NCBI GenBank assembly: GCA_002427105.1
Contig: DIPM01000035.1
Location: 131,334-192,753 of the forward strand
Length of the DNA: 61,420 bases
Direction: 5' to 3'
Origin: Marinilabiliaceae bacterium UBA5488
GTDB taxonomy: Bacteria; Bacteroidota; Bacteroidia; Bacteroidales; Marinilabiliaceae
In this document: piece by piece, positions 1 through 8,347 of the stretch
How positions within the stretch are numbered: position 1 is the first letter of the stretch
How the letters are laid out: each line of letters opens with the position of its first letter
The notes under the pieces: generated by a model
The model's database searches: none
What the model was told of the DNA's origin: nothing
Seen by the model: the letters and a program-made list of their open reading frames with translations, nothing else
Made by a program: the position numbers and the translations under genes

Positions 1-5
1 TCGAG

Positions 6-61
6 TCTCGTTTTCCGCTCAAGGTAAACGAGAGGCCCTGAAAAGGAAATCTCGTTTTTCG
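6..61. repeat. Repeated TCTCGTTTT motif with alternative pairing
   Basis: TCTCGTTTTCCG at 6-17 recurs almost exactly at 50-61, and the complement AAACGAGA lies between them at 26-33. The middle arm can pair with either outer arm (8 bp each). It could be the end of an upstream transcription unit or an attenuator-like leader before the tRNA-Leu gene. This is seen directly; the function is not known. Confidence 0.35.
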
Positions 62-77
62 TTCATAGCATGGTTCT

Positions 78-162
78 GCCCGGATGGTGGAATTGGTAGA
101 CACGCAGGACTTAAAATCCTGTGGCCATTGCGGCTGTGCGGGTTCAATTCCCGCTCCGGGTA
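78..162 (+). tRNA. tRNA-Leu (anticodon TAA)
   Basis: A complete class II tRNA with a long variable arm. The acceptor arms GCCCGGA (78-84) and TCCGGGT (155-161) pair, with discriminator A at 162. The anticodon stem 105-109/117-121 encloses the 7-nt loop 110-116, with anticodon TAA at 112-114, so it reads UUA leucine codons. The T arm contains GGTTCAATTCC. The 3' CCA is not encoded. A rho-independent terminator follows at 176-209. Confidence 0.97.
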
Positions 163-175
163 CTTTTTAGCAGCT

Positions 176-209
176 AAACCTTCTGGTGATCAGGAGGTTT
201 TGTTGTTTT
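176..209 (+). terminator. Terminator after tRNA-Leu
   Basis: A 10-bp stem (176-185 with 191-200, one G-T pair) and a 5-nt loop GTGAT are followed by the T-rich tail TGTTGTTTT. The position just after the tRNA fits termination of its transcript. Confidence 0.75.
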
Positions 210-233
210 AAGGAGCTTATAGGGGGCAAATGT

Positions 234-344
234 TTAGCAGGAAAAGCCAAACTGCCTGAGATGTATTCTATTACCGAAGCCAATCTCTATATCATCTGCA
301 GTAATGTAAGCGTTCTCAAGTTCTTCAAATTGTTCTTTCCTCAT
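234..344 (-). pseudogene. Possible 3' gene remnant or 36-aa ORF
   Basis: On the minus strand an open frame of 36 codons from ATG (344-342) to TAA (236-234) reads as plausible protein (start MRKEQFEELE, middle TADDIEIGFGNR, end QFGFSC). The same frame stays open to a stop just upstream of position 380, so it may be the surviving C-terminal end of a decayed gene. I do not recognise the family with confidence. It is otherwise all that the 163-454 interval holds apart from the tRNA terminator. Confidence 0.25.
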
Positions 345-454
345 TTGGAGTGATACCGTGATAACTGATTCATAGCCTTAAAGCGTATAAATCCATTTCT
401 TATTGTTGGATATAAGTATTTTAGTTAATTTCGTGTTTTAAAATTAAAGTCTTC

Positions 455-730
455 ATGGCCACAGAGAGGAAAAAGAAGCCTAAGCTTACAAAAAAGGTGA
501 AAGTGCCTATCGCTAAGCGTGAACACAGAGTTACCGTTTTACTCAATGATCAAGAACTGGAAGCAATTAATGCCTACTGCAAGAAGTATAAAGTAAAAAG
601 CAAGGCACGATTTCTTCGAGAGAGTGCCCTGCGTAATGTGATGACTCGCTTCCTTGATGATTACCCCACTTTGTTCCAGAAGAATGAACTCGACAGTCTC
701 GTGGTCCATAATGCTGCTTCCGAGCCTTAA
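455..730 (+). CDS. Small basic ribbon-helix-helix-like protein
   Basis: The product has 91 residues and a strongly basic N-terminus (residues 4-23 are rich in Lys and Arg). From about residue 25 it has the order expected of a ribbon-helix-helix DNA-binding fold: a short strand (HRVTVLL), a helix (NDQELEAINAYCKKY), and a second helix starting near SKARFLRESALRNVM. Such proteins act as plasmid mobilisation accessory factors or small repressors, but no relaxase, toxin or other partner lies next to it. The stop codon overlaps the end of the convergent flavodoxin gene by 4 bp. The DNA-binding role is inferred from pattern only. Confidence 0.6.
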   Translation: MATERKKKPKLTKKVKVPIAKREHRVTVLLNDQELEAINAYCKKYKVKSKARFLRESALRNVMTRFLDDYPTLFQKNELDSLVVHNAASEP

Positions 731-1227
731 AGTTCAGTTTTAATCTGCTCTACCCACTTCTTTAACCTATAATCAGTCAGGTCGGGCTCATTATCCTCAT
801 CCAGGGCAAGACCCACAAGCTGTTCGTCAATCAGGGCTTTTGAGGTGGTGAAATCATAGTCGTCGGGCGGCCATGCGCCAATAAATTTGATTCCTTTGTT
901 TTGAAGTAGCTCGTAAATTTTGCCCATGCCATCACAAAATGAGTCAGGATAGTTCTGCTGGTCGCCTAGGCCAAAAAGAGCCACCATTTTACCCTCCATA
1001 TCCTGTTCTTGCAGCATCTCCATAAAAGTCTCATACTCGTCCTGCAGCAAACCCACGCCCCAGGTGGAGGTTCCTAATATCAGCCTATCAAAACTGCTAA
1101 TCGTTTCCGGTCCTACTTCCACAGAATCTCTAAGTACTGCTCCCGGCAGTAGCATTTGAAGTTTTTCGGCAACAAACCTTGTGTTTCCCAAGGATGAACC
1201 ATAGATTATTATCGTGTTTTTATACAT
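727..1227 (-). CDS. fldA: Flavodoxin
   Basis: A 166-residue FMN-binding electron carrier of the cytoplasm. The N-terminal strand leads into the FMN-phosphate loop GSSLGNT (residues 10-16). The isoalloxazine-binding segment STWGVGLLQDEYETF (about residues 54-68) and the GLGDQQNYPDSF segment (about residues 96-107) are typical of long-chain flavodoxins such as FldA, which replace ferredoxin under iron limitation and feed radical-SAM or pyruvate oxidoreductase enzymes. Family membership is clear; physiological partners are not shown here. It is monocistronic and converges on the small RHH-like gene. Confidence 0.93.
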   Translation of the reverse strand: MYKNTIIIYGSSLGNTRFVAEKLQMLLPGAVLRDSVEVGPETISSFDRLILGTSTWGVGLLQDEYETFMEMLQEQDMEGKMVALFGLGDQQNYPDSFCDGMGKIYELLQNKGIKFIGAWPPDDYDFTTSKALIDEQLVGLALDEDNEPDLTDYRLKKWVEQIKTEL

Positions 1228-1369
1228 GCTGTTGTTACTGTTTCATGTTAATTGATGAAGAGATCAAACTGGTTTTTTTGAATTGCGGATTCAGCCCGGG
1301 GCGTGCTGTCCGCACTCAATAAACACTACTGCCCGACTTAGGTTCAAATCAGCAGGCAGGTGGCTGCGA

Positions 1370-2005
1370 CTATTTTATTTTTTTTATTATAGATAAGCCG
1401 TCTCTAATGGGCAGAATGGTCTTTTCCACACGGGTATCATTCCTTACAATATTGTTGAAATCCATTATCCCTTTTGTATAGGCGTCGTCGGGCATTCCGG
1501 GCATTGCTACTTTCCCTCCCCAAAGGATATTGTCTGCTATAATATATCCGCCGGGTTTTAGCCTCGGGAATACTGCTTCATAGTATTGCGGGTATTGACG
1601 TTTGTCCCCGTCAATAAAAACCAAATCAAAAGGCCCTTCAATCTTCGGGATAATGTCGAGAGCATTTCCGATATGCAGAGTAATCCTCTTTTCAAGTCCC
1701 GCCTTGCAAATAAACTTACGTATAATAGCTTCCAGCTCGTCGTTTAATTCGATAGTGTGAATGTGAGTTTCGGGTGCCGTTCCTTTAGCCATACAAATTG
1801 CCGAATAGCCCGTAAAAGTACCCAGCTCAACAATTTTTTCAGGCTGAATCATTTGGCAGAGCATCTTCAGCAAGGAGCCCTGGATATGTCCCGATAGCAT
1901 TCTGGGACGAAGTACGTGCAAATGAGTGTAGCGCTCTAGTTCGCATAAGAGCTCGTCTTCTTCGTCAATATGATTTAAAATATATTGTTCTAAGTCTATA
2001 TCCAT
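1370..2005 (-). CDS. Class I SAM-dependent O-methyltransferase
   Basis: The 211-residue product is of the cation-dependent O-methyltransferase family (Methyltransf_3, CCoAOMT/COMT-like). The SAM-binding motif VELGTFTGYSAI is near residues 59-70, and the metal and substrate-binding DLVFIDGDKRQYPQYY motif follows in the second half. The family methylates catechol-like hydroxyls; the substrate here is unknown. Its ATG overlaps the stop of the upstream M16 peptidase gene (TGATG on the minus strand), so the two are probably translationally coupled in one operon. Confidence 0.85.
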   Translation of the reverse strand: MDIDLEQYILNHIDEEDELLCELERYTHLHVLRPRMLSGHIQGSLLKMLCQMIQPEKIVELGTFTGYSAICMAKGTAPETHIHTIELNDELEAIIRKFICKAGLEKRITLHIGNALDIIPKIEGPFDLVFIDGDKRQYPQYYEAVFPRLKPGGYIIADNILWGGKVAMPGMPDDAYTKGIMDFNNIVRNDTRVEKTILPIRDGLSIIKKIK

Positions 2006-3231
2006 CAGCTCTGTTTGTAAATAAGCGAAGATAGTAACTCCGGACTGAAAATTTCATTTGCTATCGCCATCAGGTCTGAGGCGCTTATCGCGTCTATTTT
2101 TTTGTAAGTAGTTTCGAGCGAATCGACACTGTTGAACATCAGGAAACTCTTGGCAATTGAGAGCATCAGGCTTTCGCGATTTTCGTTGGCAATGGTAATC
2201 TGTCCTTTTAGCTGCCGCGCAGCATTGTGAAGCTGAAGCGTTCCGAGGCTTTGTTCCCTGAGCTTTTTGAGCTCACGGTTTACCTCCCGCATGCTTCGGT
2301 TGAGATTGTCCTTGTCGGTGCCAAAGTAAATGCAGAACATTCCCACCCCGGAATAGGGACTATATATCGATTCGATATTATAGGCTATGCCGTTCTTTTC
2401 GCGTAAGGCCATATTAAGACGGCTGTTCATTCCCGGTCCTCCCAGTATGTTGTTCAGAAGCAGCAAACCCAGTCTTTTTGGACTGTTGAAGTCGTAGGCA
2501 ATATTTCCAAGTACTATGTGAGTCTGGAAGGTGTCCATATTTTTTTCCACTTGTTGGGGTCTGTATGGTTTAAGCGCCGGACGCCCGTTCACCCTTAGAT
2601 TGCCTGGAATATCTTTAAAATACTTGGATGCAATTTTCAGAACTTTTAAGGGCTCCATCTGACCCACCGAACAGATAACCATCTGGTCGGTATGATAGTT
2701 TTCAGCAATAAAGCGCTTAATCTCCTTTTGCCCGAAGGCCATTAGTTTTTCTGGCGTTCCAAGGATATTGCGTCCCATGGGGTCATCAGCAAAAATCAAT
2801 TCCTCGAAGTCATCAATAATCAGCTCCGAAGGGTTGTCTTTATAGGAATTTATTTCATCAACAATTACTTCCTTCTCTTTTTCCAGTTCTTTGGCAGGAA
2901 AGGTAGAGTTGAATGTTATATCGTGTAAAAGCTCTAAGGCGCGGTCGAAGTCTTCAATCAGGTAAGATGCGTAGATGCAGGTCTCTTCTTTTGTAGTGTA
3001 GGCGTTGATTTCTCCGCCCACGTCGTCTATGCGACTTAGGATATGATAAGTTTTTCTTTTTTGGGTACCCTTAAATATGACATGTTCAATAAAGTGGGCC
3101 ATGCCATGCTCCTCATCCTTCTCGTCGCGCGACCCGGTGTTAATCATTATTCCGCAACAGCCCACGGGCGACAGGATTTTGTGGTGAACGAGCCTGATCC
3201 CGTTGGGAAATGTATATGTAAAAATGTCCAT
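2005..3231 (-). CDS. M16 family zinc metallopeptidase
   Basis: A 408-residue processing-protease-like enzyme. The inverted zinc motif HFIEH is at residues 46-50, with the downstream glutamate ligand in the EKEKEVIVDEIN segment around residue 125, as in M16B peptidases (mitochondrial processing peptidase-like, bacterial PqqL/YmxG type). The second half is the non-catalytic M16_C domain. There is no signal peptide, so it probably acts in the cytoplasm on peptides or protein fragments. A -7 promoter box (TACTTTTG, minus strand 3259-3252) lies just upstream. It is the first gene of a two-gene operon with the O-methyltransferase. Confidence 0.9.
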   Translation of the reverse strand: MDIFTYTFPNGIRLVHHKILSPVGCCGIMINTGSRDEKDEEHGMAHFIEHVIFKGTQKRKTYHILSRIDDVGGEINAYTTKEETCIYASYLIEDFDRALELLHDITFNSTFPAKELEKEKEVIVDEINSYKDNPSELIIDDFEELIFADDPMGRNILGTPEKLMAFGQKEIKRFIAENYHTDQMVICSVGQMEPLKVLKIASKYFKDIPGNLRVNGRPALKPYRPQQVEKNMDTFQTHIVLGNIAYDFNSPKRLGLLLLNNILGGPGMNSRLNMALREKNGIAYNIESIYSPYSGVGMFCIYFGTDKDNLNRSMREVNRELKKLREQSLGTLQLHNAARQLKGQITIANENRESLMLSIAKSFLMFNSVDSLETTYKKIDAISASDLMAIANEIFSPELLSSLIYKQS

Positions 3232-3251
3232 TTTATTAATTAATCAAGCTG

Positions 3252-3259
3252 CAAAAGTA
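3252..3259 (-). promoter_or_regulatory. -7 box of the M16 peptidase operon
   Basis: Minus-strand TACTTTTG matches the Bacteroidota -7 consensus TAnnTTTG. Transcription would begin near 3245, leaving a leader of about 13 nt before the ATG at 3231. No clear TTTG -33 box is seen. Confidence 0.5.
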
Positions 3260-3434
3260 TAAAACATCCTTGAATAAAAGAGTATAAAGGAGTTTTGATG
3301 TTTTTGTTTCTATTGGAAGGTTTGTTGAGCGTGGAATAAGAAATTTTTGAAAGCTAAGTGTTTGACAAGGTGTTGGGTATAACTGTCTCTGTTGGTCTGT
3401 CAATGGGCCGGCTTAATAATTTTCACTACTGCAT

Positions 3435-3464
3435 TTTGAAGAAAGAAAGTTTTCCGTATATTTG
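3435..3464 (+). promoter_or_regulatory. Bacteroidota promoter of tRNA-Phe
   Basis: TTTG at 3435-3438, an 18-nt spacer and TATATTTG at 3457-3464 match the Bacteroidota primary-sigma consensus at both elements. The predicted start near 3471 is about 11 nt before the tRNA-Phe gene. Confidence 0.8.
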
Positions 3465-3481
3465 CACCGCAATTTTAGTGA

Positions 3482-3554
<73 letters not shown>

Positions 3555-3729
3555 CCTCTTTTCGAATTATATAATTCATTTCAATCCCTTGTTTTTGTGG
3601 CTTTACAATAATTAATGATTTTTGTCATTATACTGTTCACTATTTGACAGTTGTTAGCTTGTTTCTTTATATTTTGCAGGGCATATAAACAGACTAAGGC
3701 CTGACTTGTTTTTAAATAATATACATGAT

Positions 3730-4149
3730 ATGAGCGATATTATTAATATTCTGCATAAGGGGAACTATTCCTGCGTGATTGAAAATGGCGGCGAGATATA
3801 CACCTACACTCAGCGTGGAGTGATGGATCTTTACGATTTGCTGACAAAGAGTCCCGAGATTTTGCACGGTGCCAGGCTGGCAGATAAAGTGATAGGTAAG
3901 GCTGCTGCCTCACTTGTGGTGCTGGGGGGTGTTAAAGAGTTATACGCAGAGCTGATTAGTGAGCCGGCTCTAAGTGTAATAAAAGAAAGCGGGATAAGGT
4001 ACGAGTATATGAATCTGGTTTCCTTAATTCAAAATCGTGACAGAAGCGGGATTTGCCCCTTGGAGTTGATGTGCAAGGAGGCTTCAAGCCCGGAAGAGGC
4101 TTTGGCTTTGATTGAGGACTTTGTCATAAAGATTAGGGCAAAACACTAA
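3730..4149 (+). CDS. DUF1893 family protein (TM1506-like)
   Basis: A 139-residue protein of the DUF1893 family, recognised by the GKAAASLVVLGG segment and the C-terminal NRDRSGICPLE motif. The structural prototype (Thermotoga TM1506) has a cytidine-deaminase-like fold, but the zinc-binding HAE and PCxxC signatures of true deaminases are absent here, so catalysis cannot be assumed. I chose ATG 3730 (MSDIINILHK) over an in-frame TTG at 3706, whose added residues do not resemble the family. It is the first gene of a three-gene cassette with a TonB-dependent receptor 27 nt downstream and an ECF S-like membrane protein. This suggests a role in handling or sensing the imported ligand, which is inference only. 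Confidence 0.8.
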   Translation: MSDIINILHKGNYSCVIENGGEIYTYTQRGVMDLYDLLTKSPEILHGARLADKVIGKAAASLVVLGGVKELYAELISEPALSVIKESGIRYEYMNLVSLIQNRDRSGICPLELMCKEASSPEEALALIEDFVIKIRAKH

Positions 4150-4176
4150 TATTATATTAACGACGCGAAAAGAGCA

Positions 4177-6057
4177 ATGATTAAAAGACTATTCTTAGCT
4201 TTGTTTATAGTAGGAACACCGCTTGCGGCCCTTACACAGGCACAGGGCGATTCGATAAAAGAATATCGTCACCACTCACTTGATGAGGTGGTAGTAACAG
4301 GAACGCGTGATGAGACAGATATTCGTCATCTTCCGATGACTATTTCAGTTCTTAATAATCAGCAAATAAAATCAAGGTATGAACAGTCGCTTTTGCCTGT
4401 TATTAGTGAGCAGGTTCCGGGCGTATTTGTTACTTCCAGAGGGGTGTTGGGCTATGGTGTGGCAGCCGGAAGTTCAGGCGGCATAAAGATCAGGGGGATA
4501 GGAGGCAGTCCTACTACGGGCGTTCTGGTGCTTATTGACGGGCACCCCCAATATATGGGATTAATGGGTCACTCAGTGGCTGATTCTTACCAGTCAATTA
4601 TGGCCGACAAAGTAGAGGTAGTTCGTGGCTCAGCTTCAGTGCTTTATGGTTCAAATGCGCTGGGCGGAGTAATTAACATCGTCAGTCGCAAACTTCAGGA
4701 GGATGGTGGTAAGACCGATGCCCGGGTGAGCTACGGCTCATATAATACTCTTATGTCAGAGCTGTCTATGAGCAATCGAAAGGGTCGCTTCAGCAGTATT
4801 CTCAATGTGTCTTACGACCGTACTGACGGCCATCGCGACAATATGGAATATGAGCAATATAGCGTGTATTCAAAATTAGGATTTCAAATTAATGAAAACT
4901 GGAATGCTTTTATTCATCTTAACGTCAGCCGTTTTGATGCCTCAAATCCCGGCAGTATCGCTGTCCCTCTAATCGACAATGATTCTGAGATAAGTCGCGG
5001 CATTTCGTCCTTGTCAGTCGAGAATAATTGTGACTTAAGTTCCGGAGCTTTTAAGTTTTTCTATAACTGGGGAAGGCATAAGATAAATGATGGTTACCAG
5101 GTAGGGGCTACTCCCGTGACATATCTTTTTAATTCAAAAGATATGATGAGCGGCCTCATGTGGTATCAGTCGGTTTCGCTTTTTTCGGGCAACCGCTTAA
5201 CAGCAGGTATTGATGTCCAGAAGTTTGGAGGAGAGGCCTGGAACAGTTTTTACGATGGCAATCTTAGCGACCTTGCCGATAAGAGCGAAGAAGTTGTGGC
5301 AGGATATATAACTGCCCGCCAAAATATAAATAGTGTTTTGACAGTTGATGCGGGATTGCGCCTTGACCATCATTCAACAGCAGGCAGTGAGTGGATTCCA
5401 CAGGGAGGAGTCAGTTATCAGGTCTCAGACTTGTCGCTGATAAGGGCTATTGTCAGCAAAGGCTTTCGCAATCCCTCCCTGCGCGAAATGTATATGTTTC
5501 CGCCACAAAACCCTGATTTGAAAGCTGAGCGATTGGTTAATTATGAAGTTTCCTTTAGCAGCAAGGTCTTTATTAACAAGCTCTCATATAGTGTAAGTCT
5601 TTTCTATATTAAGGGTGATAATATGATTCAGACAGTGTCCTCCGGCGGGCGGCCTTTAAACTTGAACAGTGGAGAAATAGAAAATCGCGGTGCAGAGTTA
5701 AGTGTAAATTATCGCGCTAATGAGCGCTGGTTGCTCACCGCCAATTACAGCCTGCTGGATATGGAGAAGCTTGTTTTGGCGGCACCTGAAAATAAGCTGT
5801 ATTTAGGCGCAGTTTTTAAGCACGAAAATTGGCACATTAGTTCGGGAATTCAGTATATTAGCGGTCTATATGTCAATATTCATGACCTTAGCCAAGAGGA
5901 GTTTTTACTGTTGAACATAAGAGGCAGTTTCAAGCTGAGCCGGGATGTATCGCTGTTTGTAAAGGGCGAAAATCTTTTGGCGCAGGAGTATGAGATAAAC
6001 GAAGGCTACCCTATGCCCAAAGCCACTTTTAGCGGGGGCTTTAATATTAGTTTTTAA
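4177..6057 (+). CDS. TonB-dependent outer membrane receptor
   Basis: A 626-residue ligand-gated outer membrane channel. A signal peptide covers about residues 1-23. The TonB box region LDEVVVTGTRDE (about residues 34-45) precedes a plug domain (about 50-165) ending in the typical RGSASVLYGSNALGGVINIV segment, and the rest is a 22-strand barrel finishing with a C-terminal Phe (FNISF). The size matches BtuB/siderophore-type receptors rather than SusC (about 1000 residues), and there is no SusD partner. The substrate cannot be read from the sequence. Its neighbours suggest a small molecule that is moved on across the inner membrane by the S component encoded 18 nt downstream. Confidence 0.92.
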   Translation: MIKRLFLALFIVGTPLAALTQAQGDSIKEYRHHSLDEVVVTGTRDETDIRHLPMTISVLNNQQIKSRYEQSLLPVISEQVPGVFVTSRGVLGYGVAAGSSGGIKIRGIGGSPTTGVLVLIDGHPQYMGLMGHSVADSYQSIMADKVEVVRGSASVLYGSNALGGVINIVSRKLQEDGGKTDARVSYGSYNTLMSELSMSNRKGRFSSILNVSYDRTDGHRDNMEYEQYSVYSKLGFQINENWNAFIHLNVSRFDASNPGSIAVPLIDNDSEISRGISSLSVENNCDLSSGAFKFFYNWGRHKINDGYQVGATPVTYLFNSKDMMSGLMWYQSVSLFSGNRLTAGIDVQKFGGEAWNSFYDGNLSDLADKSEEVVAGYITARQNINSVLTVDAGLRLDHHSTAGSEWIPQGGVSYQVSDLSLIRAIVSKGFRNPSLREMYMFPPQNPDLKAERLVNYEVSFSSKVFINKLSYSVSLFYIKGDNMIQTVSSGGRPLNLNSGEIENRGAELSVNYRANERWLLTANYSLLDMEKLVLAAPENKLYLGAVFKHENWHISSGIQYISGLYVNIHDLSQEEFLLLNIRGSFKLSRDVSLFVKGENLLAQEYEINEGYPMPKATFSGGFNISF

Positions 6058-6075
6058 TAATCAAACTATAAGGAT

Positions 6076-6588
6076 ATGAACTCGGGAGCAATTCAATTAC
6101 AATCGCTGGATTACAGAAGCAGTAAGGCTTATCTTCTTACTTTTGCATTTATTATAGGCAATATTGCCTTACCGCAAATCTGCCATTTGATACCAAATGG
6201 GGGATTTATCTTTCTTCCTATATACTTCTTCACACTTGTGGGAGCGTATAAGTATGGCTGGAAGCTTGGTCTTTTGGTAGCAGTTTTTTCGCCTTTGGTT
6301 AACAATCTGTTATTTGGTATGCCGCCGATGGCGGTTTTGCCGGCAGTATTATTAAAATCTGTATTGCTTGCTCTAAGTGCCGGTATTGCTGCCTCTTATT
6401 TTAAAAGACTTTCAATTCCTATCCTAGTACTGGTCGTTTTGGCTTATCAGCTTCTTGGAACTTTGGGGGAATGGGCATTGACAGGTAGCTTTGTTGATGC
6501 AATACAGGATTTCAGACTGGGGATACCCGGGATGTTGTTGCAAGTGTTTGGCGGCTATTTGCTTATCAAGTACCTGTTGCGTGATTAA
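6076..6588 (+). CDS. ECF transporter S component-like membrane protein
   Basis: The 170-residue, highly hydrophobic protein has about five to six predicted membrane segments (roughly residues 20-33, 43-62, 65-82, 84-107, 114-135 and 148-166). Size, topology and an aromatic/glycine-rich first half fit the substrate-binding S subunits of energy-coupling factor importers, which borrow a shared EcfA/EcfT module encoded elsewhere. No ATPase or T component is present here. It is 18 nt after the TonB receptor gene, so both membranes would be served by one operon. The family call rests on general features; the ligand is unknown. Confidence 0.65.
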   Translation: MNSGAIQLQSLDYRSSKAYLLTFAFIIGNIALPQICHLIPNGGFIFLPIYFFTLVGAYKYGWKLGLLVAVFSPLVNNLLFGMPPMAVLPAVLLKSVLLALSAGIAASYFKRLSIPILVLVVLAYQLLGTLGEWALTGSFVDAIQDFRLGIPGMLLQVFGGYLLIKYLLRD

Positions 6589-6617
6589 GACCCCGTCGGT
6601 TTGGATTGATTAACATT

Positions 6618-6640
6618 AATTACTTCGGGCTTAAGTAATT
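6618..6640. terminator. Weak hairpin after the uptake cassette
   Basis: AATTACTT (6618-6625) and AAGTAATT (6633-6640) form an 8-bp, AT-rich stem with a 7-nt loop. It may end the upstream operon, but there is no proper T tract and it touches the promoter region of gpmI. Confidence 0.3.
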
Positions 6641-6645
6641 TTCGG

Positions 6646-6653
6646 TAACTTTG
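6646..6653 (+). promoter_or_regulatory. -7 box of gpmI
   Basis: TAACTTTG is an exact match to TAnnTTTG, about 100 nt before the gpmI ATG. No clear -33 box is seen. It would give a leader of roughly 95 nt. Confidence 0.5.
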
Positions 6654-6754
6654 TGGCGATTTTCAAGCGTCTCAGAGAAGGGCTTCATATTTGTGAACTT
6701 GAATAGTTGTCGGTTTGTTATATGTGAGAAAACAAAATAGTAATAATAATATTT

Positions 6755-8281
6755 ATGGGAAAAAAGACAATTTTGGTGATATTGGATGGTTGGGGCTATG
6801 GAAAAAAGGATGCTGCCGACTTGATTTATAAAGGGGATACTCCTTACTTCGATAGTTTGGTGGCTAATTATCCCAATTCGCAGCTTCAGGCATCGGGAGA
6901 AAATGTTGGTCTGCCCGACGGGCAGATGGGCAACTCTGAAGTAGGTCACCTCAATATTGGTGCAGGAAGGGTAGTTTACCAGGATTTGGTTAAAATTAAT
7001 CTGGCAATTCGCGATAATTCAATTAGCAAGAACCCCGAGTTGGTTAAGGCCTTGGCTTATGCTAAGGAAAATAATAAGAAGCTTCACTTTTTAGGCCTGG
7101 TTTCAAAGGGTGGCGTTCACAGTAGTCAGGAGCATTTGTATAAATTGACTGATGTGGCAACTGAAGCCGGTGTAAAGGATATTTTTATCCACGCTTTTAT
7201 GGATGGCCGCGACACCGATCCAAAGAGCGGGAAGGGTTATATGAGCGAGTTGCTTGATCATATTAAGGGCAATAATGCACAGGTGGCCTCTGTAATTGGT
7301 CGTTATTACGCCATGGATCGTGACAAGCGTTGGGAGAGAGTTAAGCTGGCATACGACCTGATGGTAAATGGCAGCGGGGAGGCCGCGACTGACATAGTTG
7401 CAGCCATTCAGAAATCCTATGACGATGGCGTGACCGACGAATTTATCAAACCTATAGTGAAAGTTGATTCTAAAGGTAATGCCATTGGCAAGATAAGCGA
7501 AGGTGATGTTGTTATTTTCTTCAACTTCCGTAACGATAGAGCCCGTGAAATTACTGAAGTACTTACTCAGCGCGAGATGCCTGAGTTTGGCATGAAGACT
7601 CTCCCGCTTTATTATTGTACCATGACTCCCTATGATGCTACATATAAGGGTATGCATGTATTATTTGACAAAGATAATGTGACTAATACCTTAGGTGAAG
7701 TTGTTGCAGCCAAAGGTTTGGCACAATTGCGTATGGCTGAAACTGAAAAATACGCGCATGTTACTTTTTTCTTTTCAGGAGGACGCGAAGCCATCTTCGA
7801 CAAAGAAGAACGCATTTTGGTGAACTCGCCTAAGGTAGCAACCTACGATCTTAAGCCTGAAATGAGCGCCTACGAAGTCAAAGATCAGATGCTTAAGGAG
7901 CTTAATAAGCAAAAGTTTGATTTGATAGTTCTCAACTTTGCTAATGGTGATATGGTTGGGCATACCGGTGATGCTCATGCAATTCTGAAAGCAGTAAAGG
8001 CTGTTGATGAATGTTTGAAGGCAGTAATTGAGACAGCTAAGACTAATGGCTATGAGGCTATCGTTATTGCTGACCATGGAAATGCCGACAATGCTATTAA
8101 TTCAGACGGCTCGCCAAATACTGCCCATTCGCTTAATCCTGTTCCCTTTATTTGGGTAACAGAGCGTAAAGGAAAGGTGAAAGATGGTATCCTCGCTGAT
8201 GTGGCGCCTTCTATACTTGCTATTATGGGTATTGAGCAACCGGCACAGATGACCGGCAAGAGCTTGATTTCTATAGCTTAA
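6755..8281 (+). CDS. gpmI: 2,3-bisphosphoglycerate-independent phosphoglycerate mutase
   Basis: A 508-residue cytoplasmic glycolytic enzyme that interconverts 3- and 2-phosphoglycerate using a phosphoserine intermediate and two manganese ions. Metal-binding Asp11 lies in the N-terminal LDGWGYG motif. The catalytic Ser61 is in GNSEVGHLNIGAGR, and the second metal site is in the C-terminal ADHGNAD segment. The length is normal for iPGM. It is preceded by an exact -7 box and followed by a strong terminator, so it is probably monocistronic. Confidence 0.97.
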   Translation: MGKKTILVILDGWGYGKKDAADLIYKGDTPYFDSLVANYPNSQLQASGENVGLPDGQMGNSEVGHLNIGAGRVVYQDLVKINLAIRDNSISKNPELVKALAYAKENNKKLHFLGLVSKGGVHSSQEHLYKLTDVATEAGVKDIFIHAFMDGRDTDPKSGKGYMSELLDHIKGNNAQVASVIGRYYAMDRDKRWERVKLAYDLMVNGSGEAATDIVAAIQKSYDDGVTDEFIKPIVKVDSKGNAIGKISEGDVVIFFNFRNDRAREITEVLTQREMPEFGMKTLPLYYCTMTPYDATYKGMHVLFDKDNVTNTLGEVVAAKGLAQLRMAETEKYAHVTFFFSGGREAIFDKEERILVNSPKVATYDLKPEMSAYEVKDQMLKELNKQKFDLIVLNFANGDMVGHTGDAHAILKAVKAVDECLKAVIETAKTNGYEAIVIADHGNADNAINSDGSPNTAHSLNPVPFIWVTERKGKVKDGILADVAPSILAIMGIEQPAQMTGKSLISIA

Positions 8282-8301
8282 TAGGATTTTGTAATATTTT
8301 C

Positions 8302-8334
8302 GCAGCAGTTCCATATTGGAATTGCTGCTTTTTT
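8302..8334 (+). terminator. Rho-independent terminator of gpmI
   Basis: A 12-bp stem (8302-8313 with 8317-8328, one G-T pair), a 3-nt loop TAT and a run of six T. It lies only 14 nt before the next start codon, so the DUF3109 gene needs its own promoter or read-through. Confidence 0.9.
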
Positions 8335-8347
8335 AATCTGATTGGCG

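Noticed and set aside
1325..1365. GGTTCAAATC near 1341 as a tRNA T-arm
   Set aside because: No acceptor, D or anticodon arm can be folded around it.
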